A stretch of DNA of 64,000 bases. Origin: Tanypteryx hageni. Lineage: Eukaryota > Arthropoda > Insecta > Odonata > Petaluridae. The notes beneath the pieces are model-generated. The model was not told the DNA's origin. It searched no databases and saw only the letters and a list, made by a program, of their open reading frames with translations. Position numbers and translations under genes: made by a program. How positions within the stretch are numbered: position 1 is the first letter of the stretch; each line of letters begins with the position of its first letter. Shown piece by piece: positions 9,905-20,185 of this stretch. The stretch spans positions 58,473,338 through 58,537,337 of the forward strand of contig CM054118.1 of NCBI GenBank assembly GCA_028673005.1. The letters run 5' to 3'.

Positions 9905-11330
9905 ATATATATATAATAGAAATTTATGATTGTTGTGATTATTTCAGATTCATTTTCGCCATATATTTTTTATCGTAGTGTTCAGTTCGAATTCTGCATT
10001 TCGCGGCAAGTTTTTCATGCAAGGGACTTTTTAGGCGGTTTTATGCTACGGGAAGAATCTTATATATATTTCTCTTACTCCGTCTACAACAACTTCCACC
10101 ACTCGTCACCAGACCGCGCCACTGATAGACTGTTCTACGTTTAAATCATATTTATTTGAAAAATGCATGCTTTTTAAAGATATGCTGCCTTGCTGACAGT
10201 GTCATTGTTAATTCTTCAGATTGTATTGTCACCATTATCCTTATACTGTATGCGTAAAGAATACGTCCTTTGAATGCTTTAATACGAGAGAGAAAAGGAG
10301 AGAGAGAAGGAGAAAGTTAAATGTTACATGAATTAAAAATAATTTTGGTCGTATAAGAATTGTATGGCGTAATATATTTCTTTGTCAAACAATTTCGACT
10401 CGCCCAAAACTATCTTTACTCTCTGGAACAGTCAATTATGTGAATTCTATATGTATTGCTTACCTTTTAAAGCATATAAAAGTTGGTTTGATTAATTTGT
10501 GTATCAATTTTAACTTAATAATTAATTCATGCATACCCATAATATTTTACGGGAAATTACCCTAATATTTCAATAAAATTTTAAAAGTAAAATGATGGTT
10601 TAAGGTCGAATGCAATGAGGTGTTTTTTTTTAATCAAAGCGAAAAAATATGACGTTCGTTTTTGGGGTTTTCTAACGGGTTTCTTCCATGTTTTTCGTTT
10701 CCTTAGATATTATTGATGGCTTTCGCTGTTCGGGACGTCATTCATAGAATTGAAACTTGTCGAATGCTTTTAATCGAAATGTCTGGCAAAAGCAAATGCT
10801 ATGCAACAGTGCGCTCTCTCTCTCCCTCGATATTTAAGCGTGACGTTCAGAATTTGATTATGTTTGTGTAATTTGAGACTGTTAAAAAAAACCATCTTTT
10901 TAATTCGTTTCTTTTTTCGTTTCATAATAATTCTCATATTTTTTGCACCTAATTATCTGGGTCACGAGTAAACGATCTGCGGAACGATTTACGCGCTGAG
11001 AGGCGTATATTGATACCACGCAGGAGAATATTAAGTTACAATAGCTAACACTTATTAGGTAGACGTTCTTTGATTTTTTGTTACGAATTCAAACATTTGT
11101 GGCTGTTGTATTTGAAACGAGACTGGAAATACAAATGTAATTTGAACAAATTTCTGGTAATTTCCGTTCGTTGTTTATCTCTTTAAGTATAAAGAACAAA
11201 CAGTAACGTAGGATAGTTTCATTAAAAAATAATCTGGCTATCCAGGAAACTATAACATACGTACATAAATCGAGATATCTGGGATTCCACGTTACTTTAT
11301 GCGTTTTGTTTTGTGAAGATAATATTAGTC
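9905..11330. other. no recognisable feature
   Basis: AT-rich DNA with a short GA run near 10288-10315. I find no gene or transposon signature. Confidence 0.45.
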
Positions 11331-11331
11331 T

Positions 11332-11364
11332 CTGATGAGGCGAAAAAATTTCATTTCGCCGAAA
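11332..11364 (+). ncRNA. partial hammerhead-like core
   Basis: CTGATGA (11332-11338) is followed directly by a 7-bp stem GGCGAAA/TTTCGCC with an 8-base loop, then GAAA (11361-11364). This matches core and stem II of a hammerhead. I could not find convincing stems I and III with a UH cleavage triplet on either side, so it is a decayed copy or a coincidence. Confidence 0.25.
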
Positions 11365-11994
11365 TTATTTCCCAAAAGATGTTATAATACTTTCTTGCAA
11401 CGAAAAAAATTCTCCAAAAATGAGGAATTTATGCTCATTAAATTTTATTATCGTACCTAAGTAGAGTAGACAAAATATCTATGGTTTGGCCAGCCACGGT
11501 AAAATATCAGTTGTCCGCACGGCAAATTAATTACGTAGCTCTCTCAAAGGATTTCATTTTACATTTTCCTGTAAATGCTAATGAAATGATTTAGTAATAT
11601 CGTGGTACATAACCACACAATTAAAGCCGTTGCCTATAACGCAGGAATATTTTTCGTCTAAACTCACTTTTTACAGACAAATCCGATATTCCTTTATTGT
11701 GTCGTCGATAAATAAGAAGAAAAGGCACTCAGATAGTGACGTAAGGTAGACCAACCCAATGGAGAGTTCAAAAAGCAGCTGTTGTGCCCAACAGAAAAAT
11801 ATATGCGACAAAATATCCAATAAATTTATGAACGGGTTGTATGTATGCGACAATTCATAAGAAGTATTGGGAAAAAGGCAAGCAGGCAGCGAAAAAAGTC
11901 CAGATCGGCCGAAACATTGAATAGTGTATTTAAAAAAAAAAATTAATATATACAGTACGCTTTATACATTATCCCGACAATCCTTGTATAATAA
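11365..11994. other. AT-rich spacer with possible element tail near 11.9 kb
   Basis: At about 11915-11945 the text CGGCCGAAACATTG followed by a run of A resembles the right half of a Penelope-type hammerhead and tail. The left half is missing. Nothing else is recognised. Confidence 0.25.
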
Positions 11995-12290
11995 TTCTCA
12001 AGTGTCCGTCTGTCTGTCCCGGTATTTTTGAACATTTCCCAATGGAATTAAGAGCTGAAACTTTCACAATCGTTATACCCCCATTAGATGCTCTCTAGAA
12101 AAATCAAACATCCCGGAAAAAGTCCCGTATTCGACTCTGGGAGACAATTATATTTTTCCATAAGTTTACACGGGATTTTCGATTTTTCAAGGTGCAGGGT
12201 TTATTTCTTTCATTCATTAAAATTTGTAAATATGAACCGAATATCTCCATTTTTATTTTATTTGACGTCTAAAACTATAAAATATCTTAT
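11995..12290. repeat. dispersed repeat, GTCTGTCCGTCC-type, copy 2
   Basis: It starts with GTCCGTCTGTCTGTCCC at about 12004 and later has CCCGTATTCGACTC and TTTACACGGGA in the same order as the copy at 5.77-6.10 kb. Divergence is high, so the limits are approximate. A 109-codon frame at 12088-12417 is a by-product. Confidence 0.45.
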
Positions 12291-12959
12291 TCTTGGTATG
12301 CGTAGATGTTACACAGAAGTATTTGTCAGAAACACGCATTTGTTTTCGAAATTTTATGGCTTTTTCGTACTCTTTCCTGGTGTTGCCAAGGCGACCCGCA
12401 TTGTTGCCTCCGATTGAATTAGCGTCTATTAAGCCTTGAAATGGACGAAAGAATTGTATTATTCGCTTCGCGCAATGTCAAACTTAATAGATTGCAAGGT
12501 TAATAATTGAAGAATATTATTATTCAGAAACATACGAAGAGGAAGAATAACGGAGCCAAAGAGTGGCAACTCAATGAGAATTCAAATGATTGTCAGGAGT
12601 TTATTAATTAATCAAACAATTACATTTATTATATACAAGTTTTTACACACACACACCTCAGAAGTTATGTTTTAATTAAACTACAAAGTCCCGTTGATGT
12701 TCAACAGGTAATTCCGCTAGTATGCCATAATCGTTGATAACAATTTAAGCGATTAACATGTTTAATGGGCTATTAATATCTTTTCATGTAATCAACAGGC
12801 ATATTCATTATTTTGATAATATCTCTGGTGTAGGTTTGTGCGGAACACCTGGATAGTTTTCTCAAGGTATGCACATTCAAAATGTAGAAGGGGCCCAGTC
12901 TTCGCCAGGTCTGCCTTGGCTATAGCTATACCGCAACTTGTGGGTCTAATTTCTCCTTA
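12291..12959. other. no recognisable feature
   Basis: AT-rich sequence with a short (CA)n at about 12643-12656. No gene is seen. Confidence 0.4.
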
Positions 12960-12967
12960 GTTTAAAG

Positions 12968-14421
12968 CAGTGGTTCTTAACCTTTTTAGCTCCCCGCACC
13001 CCTTGGACTTTCAGAATATGCTTTCGCACCCCCGAAAAAATATCTTTGATTTTTTATTTAAATGTGTGTCTCAACCTTAATTACAGTTGAGCGATGAAGA
13101 ATAAAATTCGACAAAGGCCATCTATCTGTGTAAAAAGACTTGGGAACAAGTTTAAGGATTTGAAAAAGAAAAATTAGTATACATAATAACATTTTATTTA
13201 TTTAATGAAAGAATCGCAATCACATGTCAAAAAACAGAGCATCTTCTCAATTTTATAAATTACAAGAAAATCCTTTAATGACTACTCTGTTCTTGCCTTT
13301 CTTCTATTATTTTCATTATACGTGGCTCTGTTTTTGAAAGAGCAACTCGAATAACATCAGTCACATTTAAGCGGTTTCTGGTCTTTGTTTTTATGTTAAG
13401 TAGCGATGAAAATCCAACCTCATATAGGTAGGTGCTGGCGAATGGCATAAGACACTGAAGTGCTGCATTTGCCAAACGAGGAAATGTCTTCAGTTGAGAA
13501 CACCAGAACTGTTCTAACGTCATTTTTTGAAATTGCATTTGAGTGTGAGAGCTGGATTTTATTTCAATTATGTCATATTGAAGTCAAAAAGAAAAGGATC
13601 CAATATCCATTTTTGAATGGTGTCAATGACTCCGTTAGCAAGAAAATATCTTACAAAAGAGTCTCTAAATTTTTGCAAATGAATTATTATATCGGATGCA
13701 ACTGTACGTTACTATTAGTTACTATTTGAGAATGGAAGTCATCGCATGAAATACCCGTACTTATAAATAGAAGTCATAAGTGCATAGTATATTACTTGAA
13801 AATGGTATGTGTTTCAGAACTTTGGGCTGCTTTCAAGACTTGAAACCTAACCTTCCAGTTCTGCTGAATTTCAACCGAATAGAATGCATTATTACATCAT
13901 AAATTACTTCAAATAAAAATATCAATATAATAATAGTATGGTATTTTCATACAGCTCAACTAGGGCAGAAGAAACAAGTAAACTGCCAATGTAAAGAGTT
14001 CAGCAAAGTTGAGAAGGTTCAGAACATCTCACGACGTCAACTATTACATTGTAATGGTTTGCATTACATTGCAATGATTACAAGATCTTTGAACAGCGTC
14101 GCTAATGCAGAAACACCAATTTCTAGCAGGTGAGTGCTTCGCAGCAGAGTGGGGACAGCAGACGGTTGGCGTCCTTCAAGGATATAAGCTGCGCACTCAT
14201 ATGCAAATGTTTCTTTTGAAGACATGAACATATAATTGTCTCATTTATAATGACTTGCGTTTATTCAAAGGCTGTGACAAATTAAATGACATTTCTCCAA
14301 AATGTTTCGTTGTATATTTTATTTTATGTTCCTAATTTAAATTATTATTTTTTTTAAATCTCTAGATCAACACCTCGCACCCCTAGAAACAGTGCTTCGT
14401 ACCCCAGGTTAAGAACCACTG
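12968..14421. mobile_element. hAT transposon, internally deleted (1454 bp)
   Basis: Both ends carry the 16-bp terminal inverted repeat CAGTGGTTCTTAACCT. The flanks at 12960-12967 and 14422-14429 are identical 8-mers, GTTTAAAG, a perfect target duplication. Both traits define hAT elements, and the TIR closely resembles the Charlie-type CAGNGGTTCT ends. Inside is the C-terminal part of a transposase on the minus strand. The region 13.7-14.36 kb, where the catalytic N-terminal half should be, has no recognisable coding sequence, so the element is internally deleted and non-autonomous. The intact duplication and single coding frameshift suggest fairly recent insertion. Confidence 0.95.
13275..13693 (-). 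pseudogene. hAT transposase C-terminal fragment
   Basis: Read from 13.69 kb downward, the first part holds a WILDPFLFD block, matching the WIxNPF motif upstream of the hAT dimerisation domain. After one frameshift near 13570-13582 the frame continues with LEQFW, LMPFASTYLYEVGFSSL and KTKTRNRL, then ends at a stop at 13275. These are hallmarks of the C-terminal hAT dimerisation domain in ZBED5/SCAND3-like transposases, and the stop lies where the family normally ends. The BED zinc finger and the catalytic DDE region are absent. The fragment is inside the hAT element above and cannot catalyse transposition. Confidence 0.85.
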
Positions 14422-14429
14422 GTTTAAAG

Positions 14430-14719
14430 TATGTTAACTCGATACAAAAGATACAGTTGCCGATAAAGTTTCAATACACGATTTTATTGTGAAAAGTGGA
14501 TAAATCTATAGTCACATGCCCCACTTCAGTGCCATAATCTTAAACCATGAGTATTATTATTAAGCTCGCGAATCCCTTCGCTGTTCAACGAGATAGTTTA
14601 GTATCCGCTGATGATGGAGAATGATTGGAAATATATTGCACACACACTCGTTCCATAACTTAAGCAGTAATAAACACATGATTTGTGTCATATCTGAGTC
14701 CAGCTTGATTCGCCTCTAT
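14430..14719. other. no recognisable feature
   Basis: AT-rich spacer between the hAT element and the SINE. Nothing is seen in it. Confidence 0.4.
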
Positions 14720-15058
14720 CCTACTCACAATGGGTATATTAGAGGTAGTGCAATGAATAGCCAGGAAGGGAGGAGAGAAACCAGGTGCAGGCATTTTCCT
14801 GCTCTTGCGAAGAACACCAGGGGGGCCAACTGCTTAACGTCCCTTCCGAAGGACGAGTGTTGATTTGAGCGCGCTCCTCATTTTCTCGTTTTCTCTTTCC
14901 TCATTGGCTCGTCCTCGTCACCTTAGTTCCAACATGCACAAATAGGGGGCCGGCGCGTCCTCGGAAAAAATCCTCATAAGGATTCGAACCGGGTGTCGCA
15001 CTTTTAGCAGATCGTGCGGTGGGGCCAACACTCCAACCACTACACCACCGGCTCCTCT
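14720..15058 (-). mobile_element. tRNA-derived SINE
   Basis: On the minus strand the head begins near 15058 with GAGCCGGTGG. It contains a pol III A box TGGTGTAGTGG (15047-15037) and a perfect B box GGTTCGAATCC (14990-14980). The A-to-B spacing, with an insertion-bearing middle, fits a tRNA-derived SINE head and not a functional tRNA. The body that follows includes CCTTCGGAAGGGACGTTAAGC (as two blocks, CCTTCGGAAGGG and ACGTTAAGC), a type of tail seen in other arthropod SINEs. The 3' limit is approximate and I found no clear target duplication. A plus-strand frame at 14621-14863 is a shadow. Confidence 0.75.
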
Positions 15059-15238
15059 AAACACATGAATTGGTGCCGTTTAACCAGTAAATGCCGAGCT
15101 ATGGTTAAAGCAACTTAAACCACAGCAGCAGAGCATTAAGAGAATTAAACAGATAGAAGGATGAATTTATTTGAAGCAACGCGAGAATATAAAGGGTCAT
15201 TCGGCTTCAATGTATAATGTTTGAAAACTTTCATCTAT

Positions 15239-15857
15239 TTTTACTTTTTCCATATCCGAAGTACAGAGAAAGTATTGCTTTCATGAAAAAAATCGAATGC
15301 GAGATTTCAACGTAAATACATGTTTTAAGGTCCCCTGAACACGTTTTGACTATTTCCTCGATGATGTCTGTCTGTCTGTATGTGATAGATTTTCGTGTGC
15401 GCTCTAACTCAAAAACTATTAATCAAGTCAACGTGAAATTTTATATTTAACATTTTTATAAAAGTTAGAAGATCTGATTAGTTTTTGGTAAAAATCGGTA
15501 GAACGGAAGTGGGTGTTTACTCTTGTCACTTATCCGTTATTTTGAAATATTTGCTTTAATATTTGATAAATGTAAAAATGTACTGGAATACAAGTTGTAG
15601 GAAATTTTATTTTCTACAACCTTTGTTTGATACATTTTTCCATATAATGCATTGTTTAAGTGATATCTTATATTTTTAGTTGCCACCACCACGCCACCTA
15701 CCGAAGACTATTAACAATTGACGCTTAGTTACGTCTTATTAACGCTCCTTTTTCTTTTCTTCATTGTCAGCCGGAAGTAAATATTGACAACGATCCCAGA
15801 GCTAACAACATGTAATGTGCCATATAAATATGGAGATAGTCATTTGTTGCCCACATC
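15239..15857 (+). repeat. dispersed family F1, copy 2
   Basis: Same order of landmarks as copy 1: TTTACTTTTTCCATA at the start, GATTTCAACGTAAATA, AGGTCCCCTGAAC, GTGGGTGTTTACTCTTG, the CACCACCACGCCACCTACCGA block and CGCTCCTTTTTC, ending near CCCACATC. It keeps an internal stretch with GTCTGTCTGTATGTG and AACTCAAAAACTATTAATC that copy 1 has lost. Its right third differs from copies 1, 3 and 4, suggesting recombination or an internal replacement. Confidence 0.8.
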
Positions 15858-16064
15858 GGTTTATTTAATCAAATGCTTGCGTTCACTTTAATTGACTTCA
15901 ATCCGTCTCTAATTACGACATATCCTAATTGCGAATTCGGGTCACCCTGCTGTTTGTTTCAATAGATTCCTTTGCATGCGACGACCATTTTACGCTATTA
16001 GACCGAAGCTAGGAAGAAAAGCGGAATCGATGGAATCAGTTCCTAAAAAACGACGTCGTCTTAC
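15858..16064. other. spacer below putative exon 2
   Basis: A further minus-strand acceptor (a pyrimidine-rich run ending CCTAG, about 16009) lies 56 bp below the putative exon at 16065. The frame it opens continues for about 26 codons before a stop. This is too little to call an exon. Confidence 0.2.
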
Positions 16065-16127
16065 CTTTGCTGCGGCGTGAACGTTCAAGGCGAGAGAGAA
16101 GGCATCTTCCGGCGATGAGAGAAATTC
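16065..16127 (-). CDS. putative internal exon (63 bp), low confidence
   Basis: On the minus strand a TTTGTCGATAG acceptor precedes 16127, and an AAAG|GTAAGA donor follows 16065. The 63-bp interval is exactly 21 codons and has no stop in the phase set by the putative upstream exon. It contains the open stretch PEDAFSLALNVHAAAK. I recognise no domain. It is locally more GC-rich than the surroundings, as exons often are in AT-rich insect DNA. It could equally be a non-coding transcript or chance; RNA evidence is lacking. Confidence 0.25.
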
Positions 16128-16596
16128 CTATCGACAAACCCAAACACACACAAAGCACTTCATTACAGAGAGACCATATCACATCACAGGGTTGAGTAAT
16201 TTTAATCTTGGAAAGGGCGAGAAAATAAAAGAAATTTTGGATTCACAAAGGAAAGAAATTTAGAATTTGAAAATGGTAGGAAAGGGTAAGATTCACAATT
16301 ATACAACACCTGGAAAGGGAAAAGAAACGAAACAACGTTAATAATTTGAAAAGGTATGAATGGTATCTTAAATTGAATTAGCGCAAGCATAATCTTTCAA
16401 AAAGCTTGTATTGAGAATATCTCTCTTTCCCACTATAAACATGCATTACAGTTAAAAACTGTGCTAAAATTGTGAGAAAATATAAACACCTTTGGTATTT
16501 TATTGAAAATCAATAAAGAGAAAGTAGTTTACTCGTAATTTTCTACATTGCTAGATAAGTTACTAATTATTAGCCATTGCGGGAGGTAATACTCAC

Positions 16597-16683
16597 AATC
16601 TTGAGGGACTGCATCGCCTTCTCTTCGAAACGGAGATCACTTGTCGACTTGTGACTTCCTTCAGCACCTCCGAACACAATCAC
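16597..16683 (-). CDS. putative 5' exon with splice donor, low confidence
   Basis: On the minus strand an ATG at 16614-16612 opens six codons, MQSLKI, directly followed by a good donor, ATT|GTGAGTAT at 16597/16596. The same frame is open upstream for about 26 more codons, back to a TGA near 16685, so the true start or an acceptor could lie higher. Short first coding exons are common in insect genes. The phase (0) joins in frame to the 63-bp putative exon at 16065-16127. No TATA box is evident. A TCAGT initiator-like motif lies upstream near 16.70 kb. No protein family is recognised. Confidence 0.25.
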
Positions 16684-16739
16684 GTCTCAAACAAAACTGA
16701 GCTAAGAAAGCCAAATTTTCCCGCCACAATGTCTTTCCA

Positions 16740-17104
16740 TATCATTAGACGTCACGAGTTCTCCGTGACGTTAGGTATGCAATAACGAAACTTTGGGAGA
16801 AGGGGGAGAAATGTGTTCGTCACACGCTCCTTTAATTTTGCCTTGTCAAACGCAGTCTAATCGATACGTATATTTTCTGCCTGTAACTTTGGTAATCACA
16901 TTCTCTTATGATAAAGAATAAGCTAGAATACGGAAATAAAGCAGGCTGATTAAATTTCCACGCGCATATTATAAACTAATTATGGATTTCAATTTTTGTG
17001 GTAATTATTCATCGCTTATCATTGCACGGTAAATGGTATAGTATATTTATCAAAGGAAATTGTAATATAAGGGTAATACGGTTCATTTATCCAGAGAAGA
17101 GTTG
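16740..17104. other. no recognisable feature
   Basis: AT-rich spacer before the mariner-like element. It contains a CRE-like GACGTCACG near 16750, which I do not interpret. Confidence 0.4.
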
Positions 17105-17106
17105 TA

Positions 17107-19023
17107 CAGTCATTTGTAAAAGTCTGTGGGCAAGCTCGGTCGCGCCGCTCACGGCCAAACAGTGAAGTTAAAATATATGTTGGCACTACGTGATTCGCAG
17201 CGAGAGAGGGGAAGGGTGGTGTGGGGTATATGTTTTGGAAGTTCGAGCGAATGAGGGGAAACAAGAAATGGCCGTAGAATTGCAGGCTACCGGGGTCGAA
17301 TTGAGCCGCGCCTCGCCCCTGAGGAAAGGTCTCGAATTTGAGACCCAAAGACGGAGAAGTGTTTTCCATGCTCATGTCAGACCCGGCTACGATTCAACGC
17401 AAATCCTCCACGTCTCTGATATGTTCACCTAGGATTTGGTTTTCTATTTTCGCCGATATACCTAGAAGTGTTTGGAATGGAGAGGGAAGTGAAGGAAGAG
17501 GATTACGGGAAATGAGGTTAATGAAATTTACCAAGGGCTTGTTTAGCATCCAGCCGCATAACGTCAAATAAAGAATTATATTAATTCTTCAATTTAACTT
17601 TAATTTGTGTAACTCACGGATTGTATGTGGAAAGAATGAGTTGGAAACCTCGTGAAAATGAAAGCTATTAAATTCTCTAATACGGTTAAATATGTTTTTA
17701 TTATAACAAATTACTACTATTTTGGTTTACTATTAACGGTTTAGTAGACCTGCTGTTTTGCTCAGTTTTTAACTTCTTTTGTCAAGTAGGTTTTTAAACG
17801 GGTGGATTGGGCTGCGAGGGCATTGGACAAAATTCCGGTGGGCCGATGGTCTGTGAACCTGTGGTGCTGTCTTGTCCAATATGTTGGTAGCCTGAGTGTT
17901 ACCAAAATGAGCCAGAGGCGGGCTTTTTTCTGGTCCGTTTCCCACTTCCAATTTGCCCCTAGTTATACACTCGCAATTAGCATTTATCGGGCATTGGAAA
18001 TGGATCGAGCTCCGTTTGCTGAGACTTCGCCTGCGGTCAGGGGAGAGATTGTGGGGATGGCGCCTGCTGGACATTCGGTCGCCGAAGTAGCAAGGCAGTT
18101 CGGTGTGCACCGAAATTGCGTGTACAGATGGGTCAAACGTAGCAACGATGGGGACCGTGATCTAAAAAATTAACCGCAAACGGGCCGGCCCAGATTCACG
18201 ACTGAAGATCAAGATTTGGCGATTCGGCAGCATGGCTTATAAAATAATTCAATTCTATTTTATGTATTTGTTGAAAAGAAGAAATTCTCAACGTTCTCTG
18301 GCAATGATAAAAATTTGATGAAGTGAAACATAATTTTAATAATGCAACAAAATATACTACAATTTTCGTCTATTATGTATTTCTAGTGCCAAAGCCGATT
18401 TATTGTTCTTCCAGTAAACTGGAATACTTATTCGAATAACAGATATTACTATATCTATTGTTATTAAAACTTACAATATTCTGCAGCATAAAATCATCTT
18501 TTCGGTTTTCATTAAAACATAACTCAAAAAATACAACCTCAATTCCATGAAATAAGTGAAAATTTAAATTAAAAATTTTGTATTAACGCACGCGTCCACA
18601 TCCTTTACTCCGATGTCGGTTCAAGTCCCTAGCGATCACGGTAACGCAGCCACAGTGTTAGTCCAGCGGAAATGGAAAGCCATATCCTTTGGTGAACCAT
18701 TTCAGACGTGGAATATCCTCGAGGATATGGGCTGAGTCGTAATCATGTATGGCATGAGCATGGAAAACACTTCTCCGTCTTTGGGTCTTAAATTCGAGAC
18801 CTTTCCTCAGGGGCAAGGCGCGGTCTCAATTCGACCCCGGTAGCCTGCAATTCTACGACCATTCCTTGATTCCCCTCATTCGCTCGAACTTCCAAAACAT
18901 ATACCCCACACCACCCTTCCCCTCTCTCGCTGCGAATCACGTAGTGCCAACATATATTTTAACTTCACTGTTTGGCCGTGAGCGGCGCGACCGAGCTTGC
19001 CCACAGACTTTTACAAATGACTG
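17107..19023. mobile_element. Tc1/mariner-like element with ~270-bp TIRs
   Basis: The ends read CAGTCATTTGTAAAAGTC and its reverse complement, each flanked by TA (17105-17106 and 19024-19025), the Tc1/mariner target duplication. The inverted repeats 17107-17376 and 18753-19023 are about 270 bp long with a few differences. This is far longer than the ~30 bp of classical mariners, but long-TIR members exist. The 1.38-kb interior holds only the N-terminal DNA-binding part of a transposase. Open frames in the two TIRs are shadows of each other. The element appears internally deleted and non-autonomous. Confidence 0.88.
18000..18240 (+). pseudogene. Tc1/mariner transposase N-terminal HTH fragment
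   Basis: An ATG at 18000 opens a frame with VRGEIVGM, GHSVAEVARQFGVHRNCVYRW and, after an in-frame TAA at 18171-18173, GRPRFTTEDQDLAI. This is the paired-type helix-turn-helix of Tc1/mariner transposases: the SxxEVARxxGVxxxTVxRW pattern followed by the GRPR linker and a second HTH start. A second stop follows within about 20 codons. No DDE/D catalytic sequence is present downstream, so the protein would at best bind DNA. A longer in-frame extension back to 17802 is probably untranslated. Confidence 0.8.
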
Positions 19024-19025
19024 TA

Positions 19026-20185
19026 CATGCATTGAATGAACTGCCATATTTAATCACACGTAATCTGCTAGTAATAGAACGTAGGGTATTCAACTGAGCG
19101 TGCATTCAAATCCATTCTTCTTTGAATACGTTGACAAAAAAGTGAAGGTGATTAATCTATCCGCTAGGCAAACGGGGCACTTTGCTACCTGTACATTGTA
19201 AATAAAAATATTTGAGAGATAAAATTGTCTACTGTATACTTTCTTTAGAAGAGGGCGTAAATACCTCGCCTATGGCGCAGACATATCTTTTCCCGGTTTT
19301 GATGAAAAGAGAAACCTTTTACCTATTATTCCCAGTTTGCACTAGGTAATTAGCACGAATTAGGTTCATGCGAAAAGAATTTATTAAAGAAAGCAGCCAT
19401 TTAACTCAGCTTCGGGTGAGACATCGGCGTAGACGAGGAAGCGAAGCGAGGAGGAACACAAAAGCCCGTCTATTGCAAGAGAGAAACGCGCGTCATTAGG
19501 GGGCGACTGGAGGCAAACACGTGCCGGATAGTGCGCTTGAGGTCAAAAGAAGAAACACTTGCGTCAAATTGTGACTGTGGATCGAGTACCCTTTCGCAAG
19601 GAAATTCTTTCTGAGGAAGGAGTAATGATAAATGAAAGAAAAAGGAATGAACATTGAGATAAGTGAAGAAACAAACATTTAAAACCTAGATTTATTGCTT
19701 CATTCGGCTTCTTAATTATTCTTAAAAAAATGAAATGCTGTAGCGTTGTTGATGGCATGATTAATTAATTATTTGTGAAAAGTCCCGTTCCTTTGTGATA
19801 ATATAATGGCTTTTGGAAACTATTTCGGGCGGAGTCTTTTTCTCAGCAAGAATTAGCTTGGTCTCATTACAAAGGGACTATTTCCTATCCGTGTTAACTT
19901 TGACGTATATAAGATTAAATTGGTTCGTTATGTCGTAAATACTGAAAATTATCCCCATTCGCGGGGAGTATTTGAGTGAAAAAACTTAAATGAGGACAAT
20001 GGAAAGATGAAAATACATTGAAGTTTATTGGGCTGTTATAACATTATGTAACTTCTGTGCGTAAATCACTTCTTAATTTTATTGCTGATATAAATGGAAT
20101 GATAATCTATAATAATGGCGTGTGTGGACAGTATTTCTCAAAAACCAAGAAACCTCTTAAAACTTGGTACACATACTAAAGAGAA
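19026..20185. other. no recognisable feature
   Basis: AT-rich sequence. The patch at 19395-19560 is somewhat richer in CpG. No gene is called. Confidence 0.4.

Noticed and set aside
14609..14635. CTGATGATGG near 14.61 kb as a Penelope hammerhead
   Set aside because: The bases after it do not form stem II before GGAAA.
18615..18630. GGTTCAAGTCCC as a B box inside the mariner-like element
   Set aside because: No A box upstream at tRNA distance and no cloverleaf.
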